A DNA stretch of 64,000 bases. Origin: Alteromonadaceae bacterium (lineage in GTDB: Bacteria; Pseudomonadota; Gammaproteobacteria; Enterobacterales; Alteromonadaceae). This document shows, one piece after another, positions 55,601-64,000 of this stretch (the first letter of the stretch is position 1; each line of letters opens with the position of its first letter). Made by a program: the position numbers and the translations under genes. The notes under the pieces were generated by a model that saw only the letters and a program-made list of their open reading frames with translations, ran no database searches and had not been told where the DNA came from. Location: the NCBI GenBank assembly GCA_013373625.1, contig JABXHM010000003.1:248001-312000 (forward strand), given 5' to 3'.

Positions 55601-55885
55601 TACCTGCGCGGCAATCTCACAGCAACCACTGCCATTATCGATGCTACCAGCAGTGCAGATGTGTACTCACGCGCGACGCTGGTGTTTGCCCGCTTGCGGG
55701 AACTGGTAGGTGATGAAACGATTTTACTGGTACTAAAGCAACTCCTTGAACGCAACGAACCTGGCGCCAAAAGTGTCACCTCACTGGACTTTGTGACACA
55801 GCTTAACGCCAGTACTGCACCTGACCATCACCCGGAAATTAAAGAGCTATTGCTGGGAAGAAATCTTACAACACTGCTTAAATAA
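52661..55885 (+). CDS. ABC transporter permease fused to M1 aminopeptidase
   Basis: The start at 52661 gives 1,074 residues; the longer open frame begins inside the ATPase gene. About 12 predicted membrane segments in two ABC2-type sets span residues 1-570. A soluble domain (about 620-1070) is M1-like, with HETAHQWFGH (zinc His923, His927, catalytic Glu924) and a Glu in LIESLAKYAEL (Glu947), which is one residue further than in classical M1 enzymes, as seen in other ABC-M1 fusions. The permease and peptidase are thus one polypeptide, paired with the upstream ATPase. The peptidase domain lies on the periplasmic side if topology is as in relatives. A role in peptide or lipoprotein handling is inferred. 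Confidence 0.88.
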   Translation: MIFSNEWRLSIRQPIVWLCLLGLPMFAVLLVQGLTGESLLLAKRVTMLNATIIMLALPIVVAALAPPLLLRDRLSGMHELIDVTPATLFNRRFNQFIAYLSLITVICLTGTMLQLLLLSHHPLFTATVATTAALNTVFIVIPACVLFSALALFLAQRVHSALPVYVFFALCWMGYATLGAINGSPILAGSKIISPLLYDTMLFADPMGLTAIFHQFGNGQQHWQPDSTVVINCLIWLAISTLLVKSSLRTSPTVRNSSLWLRLSSTLIHVIRSALNKIIKNNNLTTPHQLGYSPFATLIIASVKTVLYNRIIALMLAIFASIVFTEVISGLDYAEPMAVITPTSIDALNRVVWDILPFTGCVLMALWSWQLGWQNQRNHAAELIAATPAHNIQLIGAQLTALSLVWLILLTTTGVATMMSQVLANSPVQLSTYLFTLVVSGLPILLFGYLCIAIHHLLRSPIKAGSVCLLLLFVKFTPLPALAGVSHPLLDIAGTPLQPADHLIDFGRSMHTFWPYFSLWAVITLSLLIIASLLTHRGTGFTLHHWRQMPLRGWVCLSVAVVALSDFHLALKQEKPYMTPDARQVLRANYEKRYGDWAQRAQPVITHIDATVDFYPGQRYATLAFTLQLTNTSQELITDVLIGSHYQFVPERITLQQAKLVSQDSDLNQQIFALNSPLRPGDSVQLQANIHVNGLNMWLPSTHQILLNEFSYLRGIPLLPNVGFVQQFTLRDETLRTELDLPPLSLPAPTEFATTNPDTDPGSHPITLRSVVSTPIGQQGLTQGQLVRSWQQDNRWYREYVTQHPIRKIPVWLATTAVSSTETLTVAAQSIKLNFINLTAGRTHNTPVGNEEVHTQAVSDTLEWFTQHLTPYPYQQLSVVFTPEFGPGGYALPQVILLSHRLAMRATPSVDAGFDQRYRRMVHETAHQWFGHTIGYGVNADGSFLIESLAKYAELVIIEQRFGKAAMQALVDYERRRYQHYLRGNLTATTAIIDATSSADVYSRATLVFARLRELVGDETILLVLKQLLERNEPGAKSVTSLDFVTQLNASTAPDHHPEIKELLLGRNLTTLLK

Positions 55886-55949
55886 GTATTGGCTTAACAA
55901 TTACACGCGGCTGGCCATTGCGACCAGCTGTATTATTTGAATCACACCA

Positions 55950-57560
55950 CTAAAGCCGGGGCCCGGCTTCCACCAGTGCTTTGCCTTTATCTGTAGCGGT
56001 AAATTTAGCAAAATTGTCGATAAACAGGCCCGCCAGTTGGGTGGCTTTTTGCGTCCATTCATCGCTGTCACTGTAGGTCTTGCGCGGATCGAGAATCCCG
56101 CTATCAACACCGGGCAGCTGTGCGGGGATCGCCAGGTTAAAGATTGGCAGAGTATGGCACTTCGCGTCCTCGATAGAGCCATCCAGTATACGGTCAATAA
56201 TCGCCCGGGTATCCTTGATGGAAATACGTTTACCTGTGCCATTCCAGCCAGTATTCACCAAATATGCCCTGGCACCCACAGCTTCCATTTTAGCAACCAG
56301 TTCTTCGCCGTATTTGACCGGATGTAAGGTTAAAAACGCTTTACCAAAACAGGCAGAAAAGGTTGGTGTAGGTTCAGTAATGCCGCGTTCCGTGCCCGCC
56401 AGTTTGGCCGTAAAACCCGACAAAAAGTGATATTGAGTTTGCGCCGGGTCGAGTTTAGCCACTGGTGGCAAGACCCCAAATGCATCGGCGGTTAAGAATA
56501 TGACTTTGCTGGCGTGGCCGCCGCGAGAGACTGGCTTAACGATATTATCGATGTGATAAATTGGGTAGGATACCCGGGTGTTTTCAGTGACCGAGTGATC
56601 AAAGTAATCTACTTCTCCATGCGCATCCACGGTAACATTTTCCAGCAGTGCATCACGACGGATAGCCTTATAGATATCCGGTTCACTGTCAGGATCAAGA
56701 TCGATTGTTTTAGCGTAGCAACCGCCTTCAAAATTAAAAATACCGTGTTCGTCCCAGCCGTGCTCGTCATCACCAATCAGGCGACGTTTTGAATCAGTCG
56801 ACAAAGTCGTTTTGCCGGTGCCCGACAAGCCGAAGAAAATAGCTACGTCATCATCTTCCCCCATATTCGCAGAACAATGCATGGCTGCCATATGATTGAG
56901 CGGTAAGTAGTAATTCATCATCGCGAACATGCCTTTCTTCATTTCGCCGCCATACCAGGTGCCACCGATTACCTGCATTTTTTCGGTCATGTTAAACACC
57001 GTGAAGACTTCGGAGTTTAAACCCTGCTCCTGCCAGTTGGGGTTACTGGTTTTAGAACCGTTGAGCACCACAAAATCGGGTTCACCAAAATCAGCAAGCT
57101 CTTCTTCCGTGGGCCTGATAAACATGTTCTTAACGAAATGCGCCTGCCAGGCCACTTCCATGACAAAGCGCACTTTCATTCTGGCGTTTTCATTAGCGCC
57201 ACAAAAGGTGTCTACCACAAACAAGCGTTTACCGGATAACTGTTTACTGACCAGCGCTTTGAGATCGGCCCACACTTCAGGTGAAACGGGCTTATTGTCG
57301 TTATGCGCGGCACTACTGTCCCACCATAAGTGCTCTTTACTGATATCGTCGAGTACGATGTATTTGTCTTTGGGTGAGCGGCCGGTAAATACGCCTGTAC
57401 TCACTGCTACGGCCCCCGACTTCGTAACCACGCCACGCTCAAAACCTCTGAGTCCGGGACGTGTTTCCTCTATAAACAGCTGTTCATAGCTGGGGTTATA
57501 AACAATATCGGTAACATCAGATATACCGTACCTGGCGAGTGTTTCAATAGAAATGGACAT
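55950..57560 (-). CDS. pckA: Phosphoenolpyruvate carboxykinase (ATP)
   Basis: 536 residues, the standard length. A P-loop [13 protein letters not shown] (about residues 245-257) is followed by [47 protein letters not shown] and the C-terminal [13 protein letters not shown] complete the family set. It converts oxaloacetate to PEP with ATP, a gluconeogenic step. A very strong ribosome site (AAGGAGG) precedes the ATG. It stands as a single gene, and is not part of the arabinan locus. Confidence 0.97.
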   Translation of the reverse strand: MSISIETLARYGISDVTDIVYNPSYEQLFIEETRPGLRGFERGVVTKSGAVAVSTGVFTGRSPKDKYIVLDDISKEHLWWDSSAAHNDNKPVSPEVWADLKALVSKQLSGKRLFVVDTFCGANENARMKVRFVMEVAWQAHFVKNMFIRPTEEELADFGEPDFVVLNGSKTSNPNWQEQGLNSEVFTVFNMTEKMQVIGGTWYGGEMKKGMFAMMNYYLPLNHMAAMHCSANMGEDDDVAIFFGLSGTGKTTLSTDSKRRLIGDDEHGWDEHGIFNFEGGCYAKTIDLDPDSEPDIYKAIRRDALLENVTVDAHGEVDYFDHSVTENTRVSYPIYHIDNIVKPVSRGGHASKVIFLTADAFGVLPPVAKLDPAQTQYHFLSGFTAKLAGTERGITEPTPTFSACFGKAFLTLHPVKYGEELVAKMEAVGARAYLVNTGWNGTGKRISIKDTRAIIDRILDGSIEDAKCHTLPIFNLAIPAQLPGVDSGILDPRKTYSDSDEWTQKATQLAGLFIDNFAKFTATDKGKALVEAGPRL

Positions 57561-57635
57561 GGCCTTTCCTCCTTGAACGCGTAATTGAAGGGGCTTTAGG
57601 AGATATTGATTCAGTCAGACACCCAACTGGTACTC

Positions 57636-57848
57636 TTATGAGGCAGCGGCATCAACTGGTATTTTATCTAGCTCATACTGACACTTTAACGGCATAATGC
57701 TGCATTTATATTGATATGTATCAGTGTCTGGCCAGTTTGATTCCACCAGCATCACAAAAGGCAATCGGTATCGGTCTGTTGCTCCTTTTATACGCGTAAA
57801 CTTTCTTGAACCGTGAGGCCATTGCTGACGTAGTGGTTCTGTCAGCAT
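57636..57848 (-). CDS. Possible small protein upstream of pckA
   Basis: A 70-codon frame from ATG at 57848, encoding MLTEPLRQQWPHG, then RYRLPFVMLVESNWPDTD and a Cys-containing CSIMPLKCQYELDKI tail. The composition looks protein-like, but there is no Shine-Dalgarno and no known family. It lies upstream of pckA on the same strand and may be only a leader. Weak call. Confidence 0.3.
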   Translation of the reverse strand: MLTEPLRQQWPHGSRKFTRIKGATDRYRLPFVMLVESNWPDTDTYQYKCSIMPLKCQYELDKIPVDAAAS

Positions 57849-57858
57849 AAAACTGCTA

Positions 57859-57900
57859 GGGTCTGTTGACCTTTGGTGAACAGCAAAGATCAACAGACCC
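57859..57900. repeat. 42-nt near-perfect hairpin
   Basis: GGGTCTGTTGACCTTTG (57859-57875) and CAAAGATCAACAGACCC (57884-57900) are 17-base arms with one mismatch around an 8-base loop. It lies 35 bases before the following SDR start. No T-tract follows. A REP-like repeat, operator or mRNA element is possible. Confidence 0.65.
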
Positions 57901-57935
57901 ACGATAAAATTTTTATTACAAAGAAGGAGCGAAGC

Positions 57936-58703
57936 ATGTCAGAACAGCCAAAAATAGCGATTGTTACCGGAGCAGGCTCAGGCATTGGCGCCGCCACAGC
58001 ACTGTTATTGAGCCAGCGCGGCTACAAAGTGGTGCTTAACGGCAGAACCCGCGAAAAGCTTGATCAAAGCGCTGCAAAGATGCCCGCCGGCAGTGCTTAT
58101 ATTGTTACCGGTGATGTCTCGAACAAAGATGATGTGAACGCCCTGGTAACCGCAACAATTGAACAGTTCGGCAGACTTGATTTACTGGTAAACAATGCCG
58201 CGATCGCCTCCTTTCAGCCTATCGAGGGTTTTGCTGCGGAAGACTGGGATACCCAGATGAATATCAATGTGCGCAGTGTGTTTTTGATGACCCAGGCAGC
58301 CGTGCCCTATCTGCGCGAGTCACAGGGCAGTATTGTCAATATATCGTCTGTGTCAGGTATTGGCGGCGATTGGAACGGCTTTTGTTATAACGCTTCAAAA
58401 GGCGCTGTCTCTAATTTCACCCGCGCCATGGCTCTGGATTTAGCACCTCAGGGCGTCCGTATTAACGCCGTAGCGCCGAGTCTAACCGACACCGATATGG
58501 CAGCCGATGTGATCAACAACGACGAGGTGATGGAAGCGTTTAAGGCACGTCTTCCTATGCGTCGTGCTGCCAGGCCAAGTGAAGTTGCATCAGTGATTGC
58601 CTTTTTAGCCAGCGACGATGCCAGCTTTGTCAATGGCACTATCATTCCGGTAGACGGCGGCTTGAGCGCCTCAAACGGGCAGCCTAATCTGACTGGCAGT
58701 TAA
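57936..58703 (+). CDS. SDR-family oxidoreductase
   Basis: The start at 57936 follows GAAGGAGC. 255 residues with a Rossmann fold: TGAGSGIGAATAL (cofactor), LVNNAAIAS, NISSVSGIGG and catalytic YNASKGA (Tyr, Lys). C-terminal NGTIIPVDGGL is typical of classical SDRs. NAD(P)H-dependent and cytoplasmic. The substrate cannot be read. The hairpin upstream might control its expression. It lies convergent with a second SDR. Confidence 0.9.
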   Translation: MSEQPKIAIVTGAGSGIGAATALLLSQRGYKVVLNGRTREKLDQSAAKMPAGSAYIVTGDVSNKDDVNALVTATIEQFGRLDLLVNNAAIASFQPIEGFAAEDWDTQMNINVRSVFLMTQAAVPYLRESQGSIVNISSVSGIGGDWNGFCYNASKGAVSNFTRAMALDLAPQGVRINAVAPSLTDTDMAADVINNDEVMEAFKARLPMRRAARPSEVASVIAFLASDDASFVNGTIIPVDGGLSASNGQPNLTGS

Positions 58704-58782
58704 CTACTTGCCGCCAGTGGCGGCGAATCATAAGTGCAAAAACTCAGTCTTATTTAGCAATTCATTCGTTGTGCGAAATGAT

Positions 58783-58812
58783 GCGCGCCACGCATTTTTC
58801 AGCGTGGCGCGC
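58783..58812. terminator. Hairpin between convergent SDR genes
   Basis: GCGCGCCACGC and GCGTGGCGCGC form an 11-bp stem with an 8-nt loop rich in T. No T-tract follows on the plus strand; the minus strand has ATCATTT after it. A possible shared terminator. Confidence 0.5.
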
Positions 58813-58850
58813 TCCAGTACACAGTGGCCATGACTATGCTGGTGCCCTGT

Positions 58851-59546
58851 TTAGTCGTTTGGCATAACATAGACTTCCCGCACACAGGCGGTTTTACTGC
58901 TTGATAATGCGTATACCACTGCATCAGCAATGTCTTGTGGGGCGAGTTTATCTTCTTTGGGCTCATCGAAAAATGGCGTGTTGACCATACCCGGGCAAAT
59001 TGTCGTGCATTTGCCGCCCCACTCACGCATTTCTTCGGCCAGGTTTTGCCCAAAGCCATAGGCAAACCATTTACTCGCGCCGTATACAGATCCCTTAAGC
59101 GCGATTCGCCCGGCTACTGAGCTGGTTAAAAGAAAGTGCCCCTGGCGCTCTTTTAGCAGCGGTAAACTGGCTTTGGCCGTGTAGAGCAGCCCATTAACGT
59201 TCACCCCGAGCATTGTGCTCCAGTCATCAACATCGCCGTTTTCGATGCCCGGCGTTTTGGCCCCGGTACCCGCATTGGCAAAGACACCATCAATGTGGCC
59301 ATAATGATCGATGACCTTAGCAAAAGCGTCGTTCAGAGCATCGTAGTCACTCACATCGACCTTTATTGCATAGGCATTATTGTTACCCAGTTCATCCACT
59401 AATCCGCTGAGTTTATCTTCGCTTCGAGCCAGCAGGGCAACTTTATACCCTTCTTCGACTAAGCGCTCAGAGGTTGCTTTGCCGATGCCACTGGAAGCGC
59501 CGGTTATAACAATAATTTTGGCATCACTTGTGTGTTGCTTGCTCAT
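58851..59546 (-). CDS. SDR-family oxidoreductase
   Basis: 231 residues, slightly short for a classical SDR. It has TGASSGIGKATSERL (cofactor), VFANAGTG, LLTSSVAGRIA, and catalytic VYGASKWFAYG, then CPGMVNTPFF. The start follows CAGGAGT. It lies 27 bases downstream of the DJ-1/PfpI gene and is likely in its operon, suggesting a role in carbonyl or oxidative stress. The substrate is unknown. Confidence 0.88.
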   Translation of the reverse strand: MSKQHTSDAKIIVITGASSGIGKATSERLVEEGYKVALLARSEDKLSGLVDELGNNNAYAIKVDVSDYDALNDAFAKVIDHYGHIDGVFANAGTGAKTPGIENGDVDDWSTMLGVNVNGLLYTAKASLPLLKERQGHFLLTSSVAGRIALKGSVYGASKWFAYGFGQNLAEEMREWGGKCTTICPGMVNTPFFDEPKEDKLAPQDIADAVVYALSSSKTACVREVYVMPND

Positions 59547-59573
59547 TCGTACTCCTGATTATGTCAGTTTACT

Positions 59574-60125
59574 TTACGCTACGAGTTCGCTGATTTTCTC
59601 AACAAAGGCTGGAATATCGTTCGGGTTGCGACTGGTCACCAGCTTGCCATCGTGCACGACCTCTTGATCCTGCCATGTCGCCCCAGCGTTAATCATGTCG
59701 GTTTTAATACTCGGAAAGGAAGTCACTTTGCTATTGTTGGCCAGTGCTGACTCAACAAGTAGCCATGGCCCGTGACAAATCGCTGCTATAGCTTTAATGC
59801 GTGGCGTTGCATAGGCCTTTTTAATGAACGAAATCGCCTCTTCATTGGTGCGCAGTATATCGGGGTTTATTTGCCCACCCGGCAGTACGACTGCGTCATA
59901 ATCCTCGGGTGTAACTGATGACACCTGTGCATCAACGCTGACCTTCTTGCCCCAGTTGTCGGTGTCCCAGCCGGTTATTTCCTTTTGATCATCAATGGAC
60001 AGCACATCAACCTGAGCGCCTTGCTCCGTCAGCATCTGTTTAGGTTGCTCTAATTCACTTTGCTCAAAGCCGTTGGTGGCCAAAATGGCGATCTTTTTAC
60101 GCTTAAGATTTTGCTTGTTAGTCAT
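59574..60125 (-). CDS. DJ-1/PfpI-family protein
   Basis: 183 residues with the PfpI/class I glutamine amidotransferase-like fold: KIAILATNGFEQSELEQP, DYDAVVLPGGQINPD, and IAAICHGPWLLVESAL with the nucleophile Cys in the AICHGP elbow. These proteins act as glyoxalase III-type or protein-repair enzymes, or as peptidases. A strong AAAAGGAGAA ribosome site precedes the ATG. It is the first gene of a pair with an SDR. Confidence 0.9.
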   Translation of the reverse strand: MTNKQNLKRKKIAILATNGFEQSELEQPKQMLTEQGAQVDVLSIDDQKEITGWDTDNWGKKVSVDAQVSSVTPEDYDAVVLPGGQINPDILRTNEEAISFIKKAYATPRIKAIAAICHGPWLLVESALANNSKVTSFPSIKTDMINAGATWQDQEVVHDGKLVTSRNPNDIPAFVEKISELVA

Positions 60126-60501
60126 AATAACGTTCTCCTTTTACTGAATGCATGGCAAGCATTGGCTCGCGAACATTTACGTGTAAGACAACAGTAAAGC
60201 TGCAAATAGCAAACCACATCCCCTAAGTTTCAAAACATTGTTTTAAAAGAGATTTTTAATATTCAAGGAAGTGAAAAATGCAGTAGCAAGGAGACTTTTG
60301 CACAGGCCATGAAGGTTTTACATAACCGGTATTCGATGTTTACCTGGCAGAAAATAACACACCCACGCTGGCTTATGTTTGTAAACGGGAATGTAGCAGG
60401 AGGGTAAATACAGACGCAAAAAAACGCATAAAAAAACGGTGCTGAAGAGCACCGTTTTTTTGAGCTACGAGCAGGTAGTCATTACCTGCATCGACACTGG
60501 T
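60126..60501. other. Intergenic region
   Basis: About 375 bp between DJ-1/PfpI and tkt, both on the minus strand. It holds the tkt terminator at 60430-60461 and the DJ-1 promoter. No further gene was seen. Confidence 0.45.
60430..60461 (-). terminator. Terminator of transketolase gene
   Basis: A 14-bp perfect stem AAAAAAACGGTGCT/AGCACCGTTTTTTT around GAAG, 40 bases after the tkt stop. T-tracts occur on both strands. Confidence 0.92.
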
Positions 60502-62499
60502 CTATGCCAGTAGTGCAGAAGCCTTAGCAACCACGTTATCGACATTGAAGCCAAAGTGGTCGAGCAATACGCCACCTGGGGCAGATTCACCAAAGGTTTG
60601 CATACCTACGACGTCACCTTCAATACCTACATACTTGTACCAGAAATCAGTATGTGCCGCTTCGATGGCCAGTTTTGGCACACCTGCAGGCAAAACAGAT
60701 TGCTTATACGCTGCATCCTGAGCGTCAAACTGTTCGGTACTTGGCATTGAAACAACACGCACCGCAGTGCCGGCATCGGCCATCTTCGCCGCAGCATCCA
60801 TAGCAAGACTCACTTCAGAGCCGGTGGCAATTAAGATCACGCCAGGCGTACCAGCACAATCTTTTAACACGTAGCCGCCTTTCGCCACGTCAGCAACCTG
60901 ACTTTCACTGCGCGCCTGAGCCTTGGTGCCCTGACGGCTGAATACCAGTGCTGACGGGCCTTCTTGCTTGATCAGCGCCTGACGCCATGCTTCTGCCGCT
61001 TCTACTGCGTCACAAGGGCGCCAGGTAGTCAGATTCGGCGTAAGGCGCAGGTTCGCCAGTTGCTCAATAGGTTGGTGAGTCGGGCCATCTTCACCCTGCC
61101 CAATAGAGTCGTGGGTATATACAAAGATGGATTTAGCTTTCATCAGTGCCGACATACGCACCGCATTACGCGCATATTCCATAAACATCAGGAAGGTTGC
61201 ACCGAAAGGTACAAAACCACCGTGAAGCGCAATACCGTTCATAATAGCGCTCATACCAAACTCACGCACACCGTAGTAAACGTAGTTACCGGCCGCGTCA
61301 TCCTGAATGCCTTTGGCGTCAGGCCATAGCGTCAGGTTAGAGCCTGCCAGGTCGGCAGATCCACCAATGATTTCTGGTAGCTGACCGGCAAAGAATCCGA
61401 TGGCATTTTGTGACGCTTTACGCGTTGCAATATCAGCCATATCTGCCTGACACTGACGAATAAAGGTATCGGCCTTTTCGTTCAGATCGGCAGGAAGTTG
61501 TTGCTTAACTACACGACGCTCAAATTCTTTGGCTAACTCAGGGTAAGCAGCCGCATAGTCTGCAAACTTAGCTTCCCACTGTGATTGTGCCGCCGCGCCT
61601 TTCTCTTTGGCATCCCATTGGGCGTAAACGTCGTCCGGCACCTCGAACGGACCATGTGGCCAGTCAAGTTGCTTACGAACTTCGGCAATTTCGTCATCAC
61701 CTAATGGTGCACCGTGGCAGTCATGGCTGCCCGATTTGTTTGGCGAACCAAAACCGATAATGGTTTTACAACAAATCAGAGTTGGCTTATCGGTCACTGA
61801 TTGTGCTTCGTTGATAGCTGCTTGCAATGCCGCTTCGTCGTGGCCGTCTACGTCTTTAATTACGTGCCAGTTATACGACTCAAAGCGCGCAGGCGTGTTA
61901 TCCGTGAACCAACCTTCAACTTCACCGTCGATAGAGATGCCGTTGTCATCCCAGAAAGCAATCAGTTTGCCCAGCTTCAGCGTTCCCGCCAATGAACACG
62001 CTTCATGGGAAATACCTTCCATCAAACAGCCATCGCCTAAGAAGCAATAGGTAAAGTGATCAACGATATCAAAGTTATCACGGTTAAATTGCGCAGCCAG
62101 GGTCTTCTCGGCAATCGCCATACCTACCGCATTAGCGATACCGGCACCTAAAGGACCAGTCGTCGTTTCAACGCCCGGCGTATAACCGTACTCCGGGTGA
62201 CCCGGCGTTTTGGAATGCAACTGACGGAACTGCTTAAGTTCTTCAATCGGCAGGTCATAACCACTTAGGTGCAAAAGTGCATACTGCAACATAGACCCGT
62301 GTCCGTTAGACAGCACGAAACGGTCGCGGTTAGCCCAGTCGGGGTTTGCCGGATTATGTTGCAGGAATTGTTGCCACAGTACAGTAGCAATATCTGCCAT
62401 ACCCATAGGCGCACCAGGATGGCCTGACTTAGCTTTTTGTACAGCTTCTACCGCTAACATACGGATAGCGTTGGCTGAGACTTGTGTTGTTGCTGACAT
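60502..62499 (-). CDS. tkt: Transketolase
   Basis: 665 residues, standard length. The N-terminal thiamine diphosphate domain has [53 protein letters not shown] and [13 protein letters not shown]; the Pyr domain has [18 protein letters not shown] and LVFSRQ. It transfers two-carbon units in the non-oxidative pentose phosphate pathway, linking xylulose 5-phosphate from arabinose to glycolysis. It is not adjacent to araBDA or tal. It ends at a strong terminator. Confidence 0.97.
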   Translation of the reverse strand: MSATTQVSANAIRMLAVEAVQKAKSGHPGAPMGMADIATVLWQQFLQHNPANPDWANRDRFVLSNGHGSMLQYALLHLSGYDLPIEELKQFRQLHSKTPGHPEYGYTPGVETTTGPLGAGIANAVGMAIAEKTLAAQFNRDNFDIVDHFTYCFLGDGCLMEGISHEACSLAGTLKLGKLIAFWDDNGISIDGEVEGWFTDNTPARFESYNWHVIKDVDGHDEAALQAAINEAQSVTDKPTLICCKTIIGFGSPNKSGSHDCHGAPLGDDEIAEVRKQLDWPHGPFEVPDDVYAQWDAKEKGAAAQSQWEAKFADYAAAYPELAKEFERRVVKQQLPADLNEKADTFIRQCQADMADIATRKASQNAIGFFAGQLPEIIGGSADLAGSNLTLWPDAKGIQDDAAGNYVYYGVREFGMSAIMNGIALHGGFVPFGATFLMFMEYARNAVRMSALMKAKSIFVYTHDSIGQGEDGPTHQPIEQLANLRLTPNLTTWRPCDAVEAAEAWRQALIKQEGPSALVFSRQGTKAQARSESQVADVAKGGYVLKDCAGTPGVILIATGSEVSLAMDAAAKMADAGTAVRVVSMPSTEQFDAQDAAYKQSVLPAGVPKLAIEAAHTDFWYKYVGIEGDVVGMQTFGESAPGGVLLDHFGFNVDNVVAKASALLA

Positions 62500-63069
62500 G
62501 AGTGTTAAGACCCTTTGTTACTATTATAATATAAATGATACGGTGAAGCGGTGGTGAAACACAACCGGAAAGTTAAAAAAAACCAATTTTGTACACCAAT
62601 ATTTAACAACCGTTTCATTCGGCAGAACTTATCTGCCACTTACAATAGTTATTGGGACATAAATACTGGTTACAACCGTTGGTATCTGCCGCCGTCATTG
62701 ATGCCTTCGAATATGGTCTTTTTTGGCCATGGTAAACGCTACGCTATGCATCTACTTTAAAGCTCAATATTCCCGCGAGGTGTGTTTTCCGAGACACTTC
62801 GAATACAAAGCACGAATAGTATAGGAGTATTGGTTAAAGAATATGACGACGCAATTACTTTTTTTCCTGACAAGCTAAATTTTGACCTTATTACAAACTA
62901 AGGTCAACCCAATGGCCAGCAGTGAAGACGTTTCGGCCGCAGAGAGCATTCGGTAGTGGAATTATGCTATTCCTGGCTGACACAGTTGAGGCTATCGGCA
63001 GATAGTTAAACATGCCTACAAGAGCTTGAAATCACCTGTCAAAATAACTTACGTACCCAGATTTTTGTT
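62500..63069. other. Intergenic region between kinase and tkt
   Basis: About 570 bp without a convincing gene. It holds the tkt promoter (minus strand). A 9-bp inverted repeat TTGACCTTA/TAAGGTCAA lies at 62882-62907 without a T-tract. The 69-codon frame at 62551-62760 lacks a Shine-Dalgarno and a recognisable product. Confidence 0.45.
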
Positions 63070-64000
63070 TCATGGATGCTTTGAATTTGTGAAATACAAT
63101 TCAAGTGTATCCATAAGCTCTTCTTTTATAAGTGGCTTGCCGAGAAATGCATCCATTCCTGACTCAAAGCATTTTTGCTTGTCCTCCTGCATTACATTTG
63201 CAGATAAACCAACGATGTACAGGTGTTGCAAGGCATCATTTTCTCTGATTGCTTTTGTTGCGCTGATACCGTCCATAATCGGCATCTGGACGTCCATAAA
63301 AACCAAATTAAATACGTCTCTTTGCAATATTTCCAAAGCTTCAACGCCATTGGCAGCGGTCTGAATGTCTTCCTGACCGAGAATGTTAAGCATGTTCTCC
63401 AATACGATCTGATTAATATCATTATCATCAACGATCAGTATTTTCAGTTGTTTTAGATGAGTAGTCGATAGCACTTGATCTTGCTGAATAGTTTCATCAT
63501 CTTTTTTTGCACGCAGCAATTTCAATGTAAAATAAAAGGTCGCACCTTCATCAAGCTGGCTATCAATTTCAATTTTACTGTCTAATAAACTCAAAATATT
63601 ACTGGAAATGGCAAGACCCAGGCCAGTTCCCCCGAAATTTCTGGTTATAGAAGTATCAGCCTGAGTAAATGCATCGGTCAGGGTATGGATTGCGCTTTCG
63701 GGGATACCTACGCCGGTATCTTCAACTTTAATTCGGTAGGTAATAAAGTCTTCTTCCAGCTTTAATTCTTCAATTATTAAACTTACGCTCCCTTTTTCGG
63801 TAAATTTAATGGCGTTGCTTAGTAAATTAATAAGTACCTGCTTTATTCGTAGTGAGTCGCTATTAATTTTCGTACGCAGGTTATCGTCGTCGGGTATGTT
63901 AAGTTCAATACCCTTTTGTTCTGCCAGCGAGCAAAACATGTTTTTGAGCTCGTAACAGATATCAGCAAATGAAAATACTGAATAATCCAACTCAACCTTA
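63070..64000 (-). CDS. Hybrid sensor histidine kinase, C-terminal part only
   Basis: The frame is open to the right edge, so the N-terminus and sensor domain lie outside the window. About 310 residues remain: a HATPase_c domain (N box INLLSNAIKFTEKG, DTGVGIPE, and GGTGLGLAISS) followed by a receiver domain with DDNDINQIVLENML, the phosphoacceptor Asp in LVFMDVQMPIMDGIS, and KPLIKEELMD. A complete H-box is missing here. It belongs to the BarA/RpfC-like hybrid kinases. It has no adjacent regulator in the window. Confidence 0.88.
   Translation of the reverse strand, partial: KVELDYSVFSFADICYELKNMFCSLAEQKGIELNIPDDDNLRTKINSDSLRIKQVLINLLSNAIKFTEKGSVSLIIEELKLEEDFITYRIKVEDTGVGIPESAIHTLTDAFTQADTSITRNFGGTGLGLAISSNILSLLDSKIEIDSQLDEGATFYFTLKLLRAKKDDETIQQDQVLSTTHLKQLKILIVDDNDINQIVLENMLNILGQEDIQTAANGVEALEILQRDVFNLVFMDVQMPIMDGISATKAIRENDALQHLYIVGLSANVMQEDKQKCFESGMDAFLGKPLIKEELMDTLELYFTNSKHP

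Noticed and set aside
58709..58727. Small hairpin GCCGCC/GGCGGC after the first SDR
   Set aside because: Only a 6-bp stem without a T-tract; the longer stem at 58783-58812 is a better candidate.
62551..62760. 69-codon frame next to the tkt promoter
   Set aside because: No Shine-Dalgarno, and the product is composed of unremarkable residues without a known fold.
62843..62880. A short frame beginning MTTQLL, like the start of tal (MTTQLE)
   Set aside because: The likeness is 13 of 15 bases at the start only; the frame stops after 11 codons and nothing further matches, so it is likely chance.
62882..62907. 9-bp inverted repeat TTGACCTTA/TAAGGTCAA
   Set aside because: No T-tract and no nearby start; too short to claim a function beyond chance in this AT-rich area.
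1..64000. CRISPR arrays, IS elements, tRNA or rRNA genes, phage genes
   Set aside because: No repeat-spacer arrays, transposase-like frames, or RNA-gene-like segments were seen. A covariance-model search could confirm the absence of small RNAs, which reading alone cannot.

Overview
The window is a chromosomal segment from a Gram-negative gammaproteobacterium, most likely of the Alteromonadales (Alteromonas/Paraglaciecola-like). This placement is inferred from the TonB-dependent receptors, lipoprotein-rich glycosidase set, FKBP/DTW/PckA/Tkt housekeeping genes and moderate GC. No rRNA, tRNA, IS element, phage gene or CRISPR array was seen. A sodium/solute symporter is cut by the left edge and a hybrid histidine kinase by the right edge.

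From 1 to about 40.5 kb lies a large polysaccharide-utilisation region for L-arabinose polymers. It holds an SSS sugar symporter, a SASA-type acetyl esterase and five GH43 enzymes (two endo-arabinanase-like, two exo-arabinofuranosidases of GH43_26 type, one further arabinofuranosidase/xylosidase-like). It also holds a GH146/GH127 beta-L-arabinofuranosidase, a GH51 alpha-L-arabinofuranosidase, a retaining GH97, a GH67 alpha-glucuronidase, an exported aldose 1-epimerase, a TonB-dependent receptor, a GPH symporter and a SetA-like MFS exporter. The cytoplasmic pathway araB-araD-araA follows, with a transaldolase divergent from araB. The inferred flow is surface cleavage of arabinan, TonB-driven uptake of oligosaccharides, periplasmic trimming and epimerisation, symport of L-arabinose, conversion by AraA/AraB/AraD to xylulose 5-phosphate, and entry to the pentose phosphate pathway (Tal, and Tkt at 60.5-62.5 kb). 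No regulator gene for this regulon is in the window, but a shared motif of the form ATTGTA(A/T)(T/G)A(C/T)A recurs in six of its promoter regions.

Interspersed are a DASS-type permease, a periplasmic ThuA-domain protein, a 45-residue basic small protein with a perfect Shine-Dalgarno, the remnants of an alpha/beta hydrolase gene, an FKBP isomerase, a DTW-domain tRNA modification enzyme, a Tat-exported lipoprotein aminotransferase and an alpha/beta hydrolase whose nucleophile position is Glu.

From 40.5 to 64 kb the content is mixed. It includes an exported S10 serine carboxypeptidase, an unknown exported protein overlapping a transglutaminase-like protein, a LytS/LytTR two-component pair divergent from a siderophore-type TonB receptor with a Fur-like box, and a DUF898 protein with an M48 peptidase. 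There is also an ABC ATPase followed by a permease fused to an M1 aminopeptidase, then ATP-type PEP carboxykinase, two SDRs, a DJ-1/PfpI protein, transketolase, and the truncated hybrid kinase.
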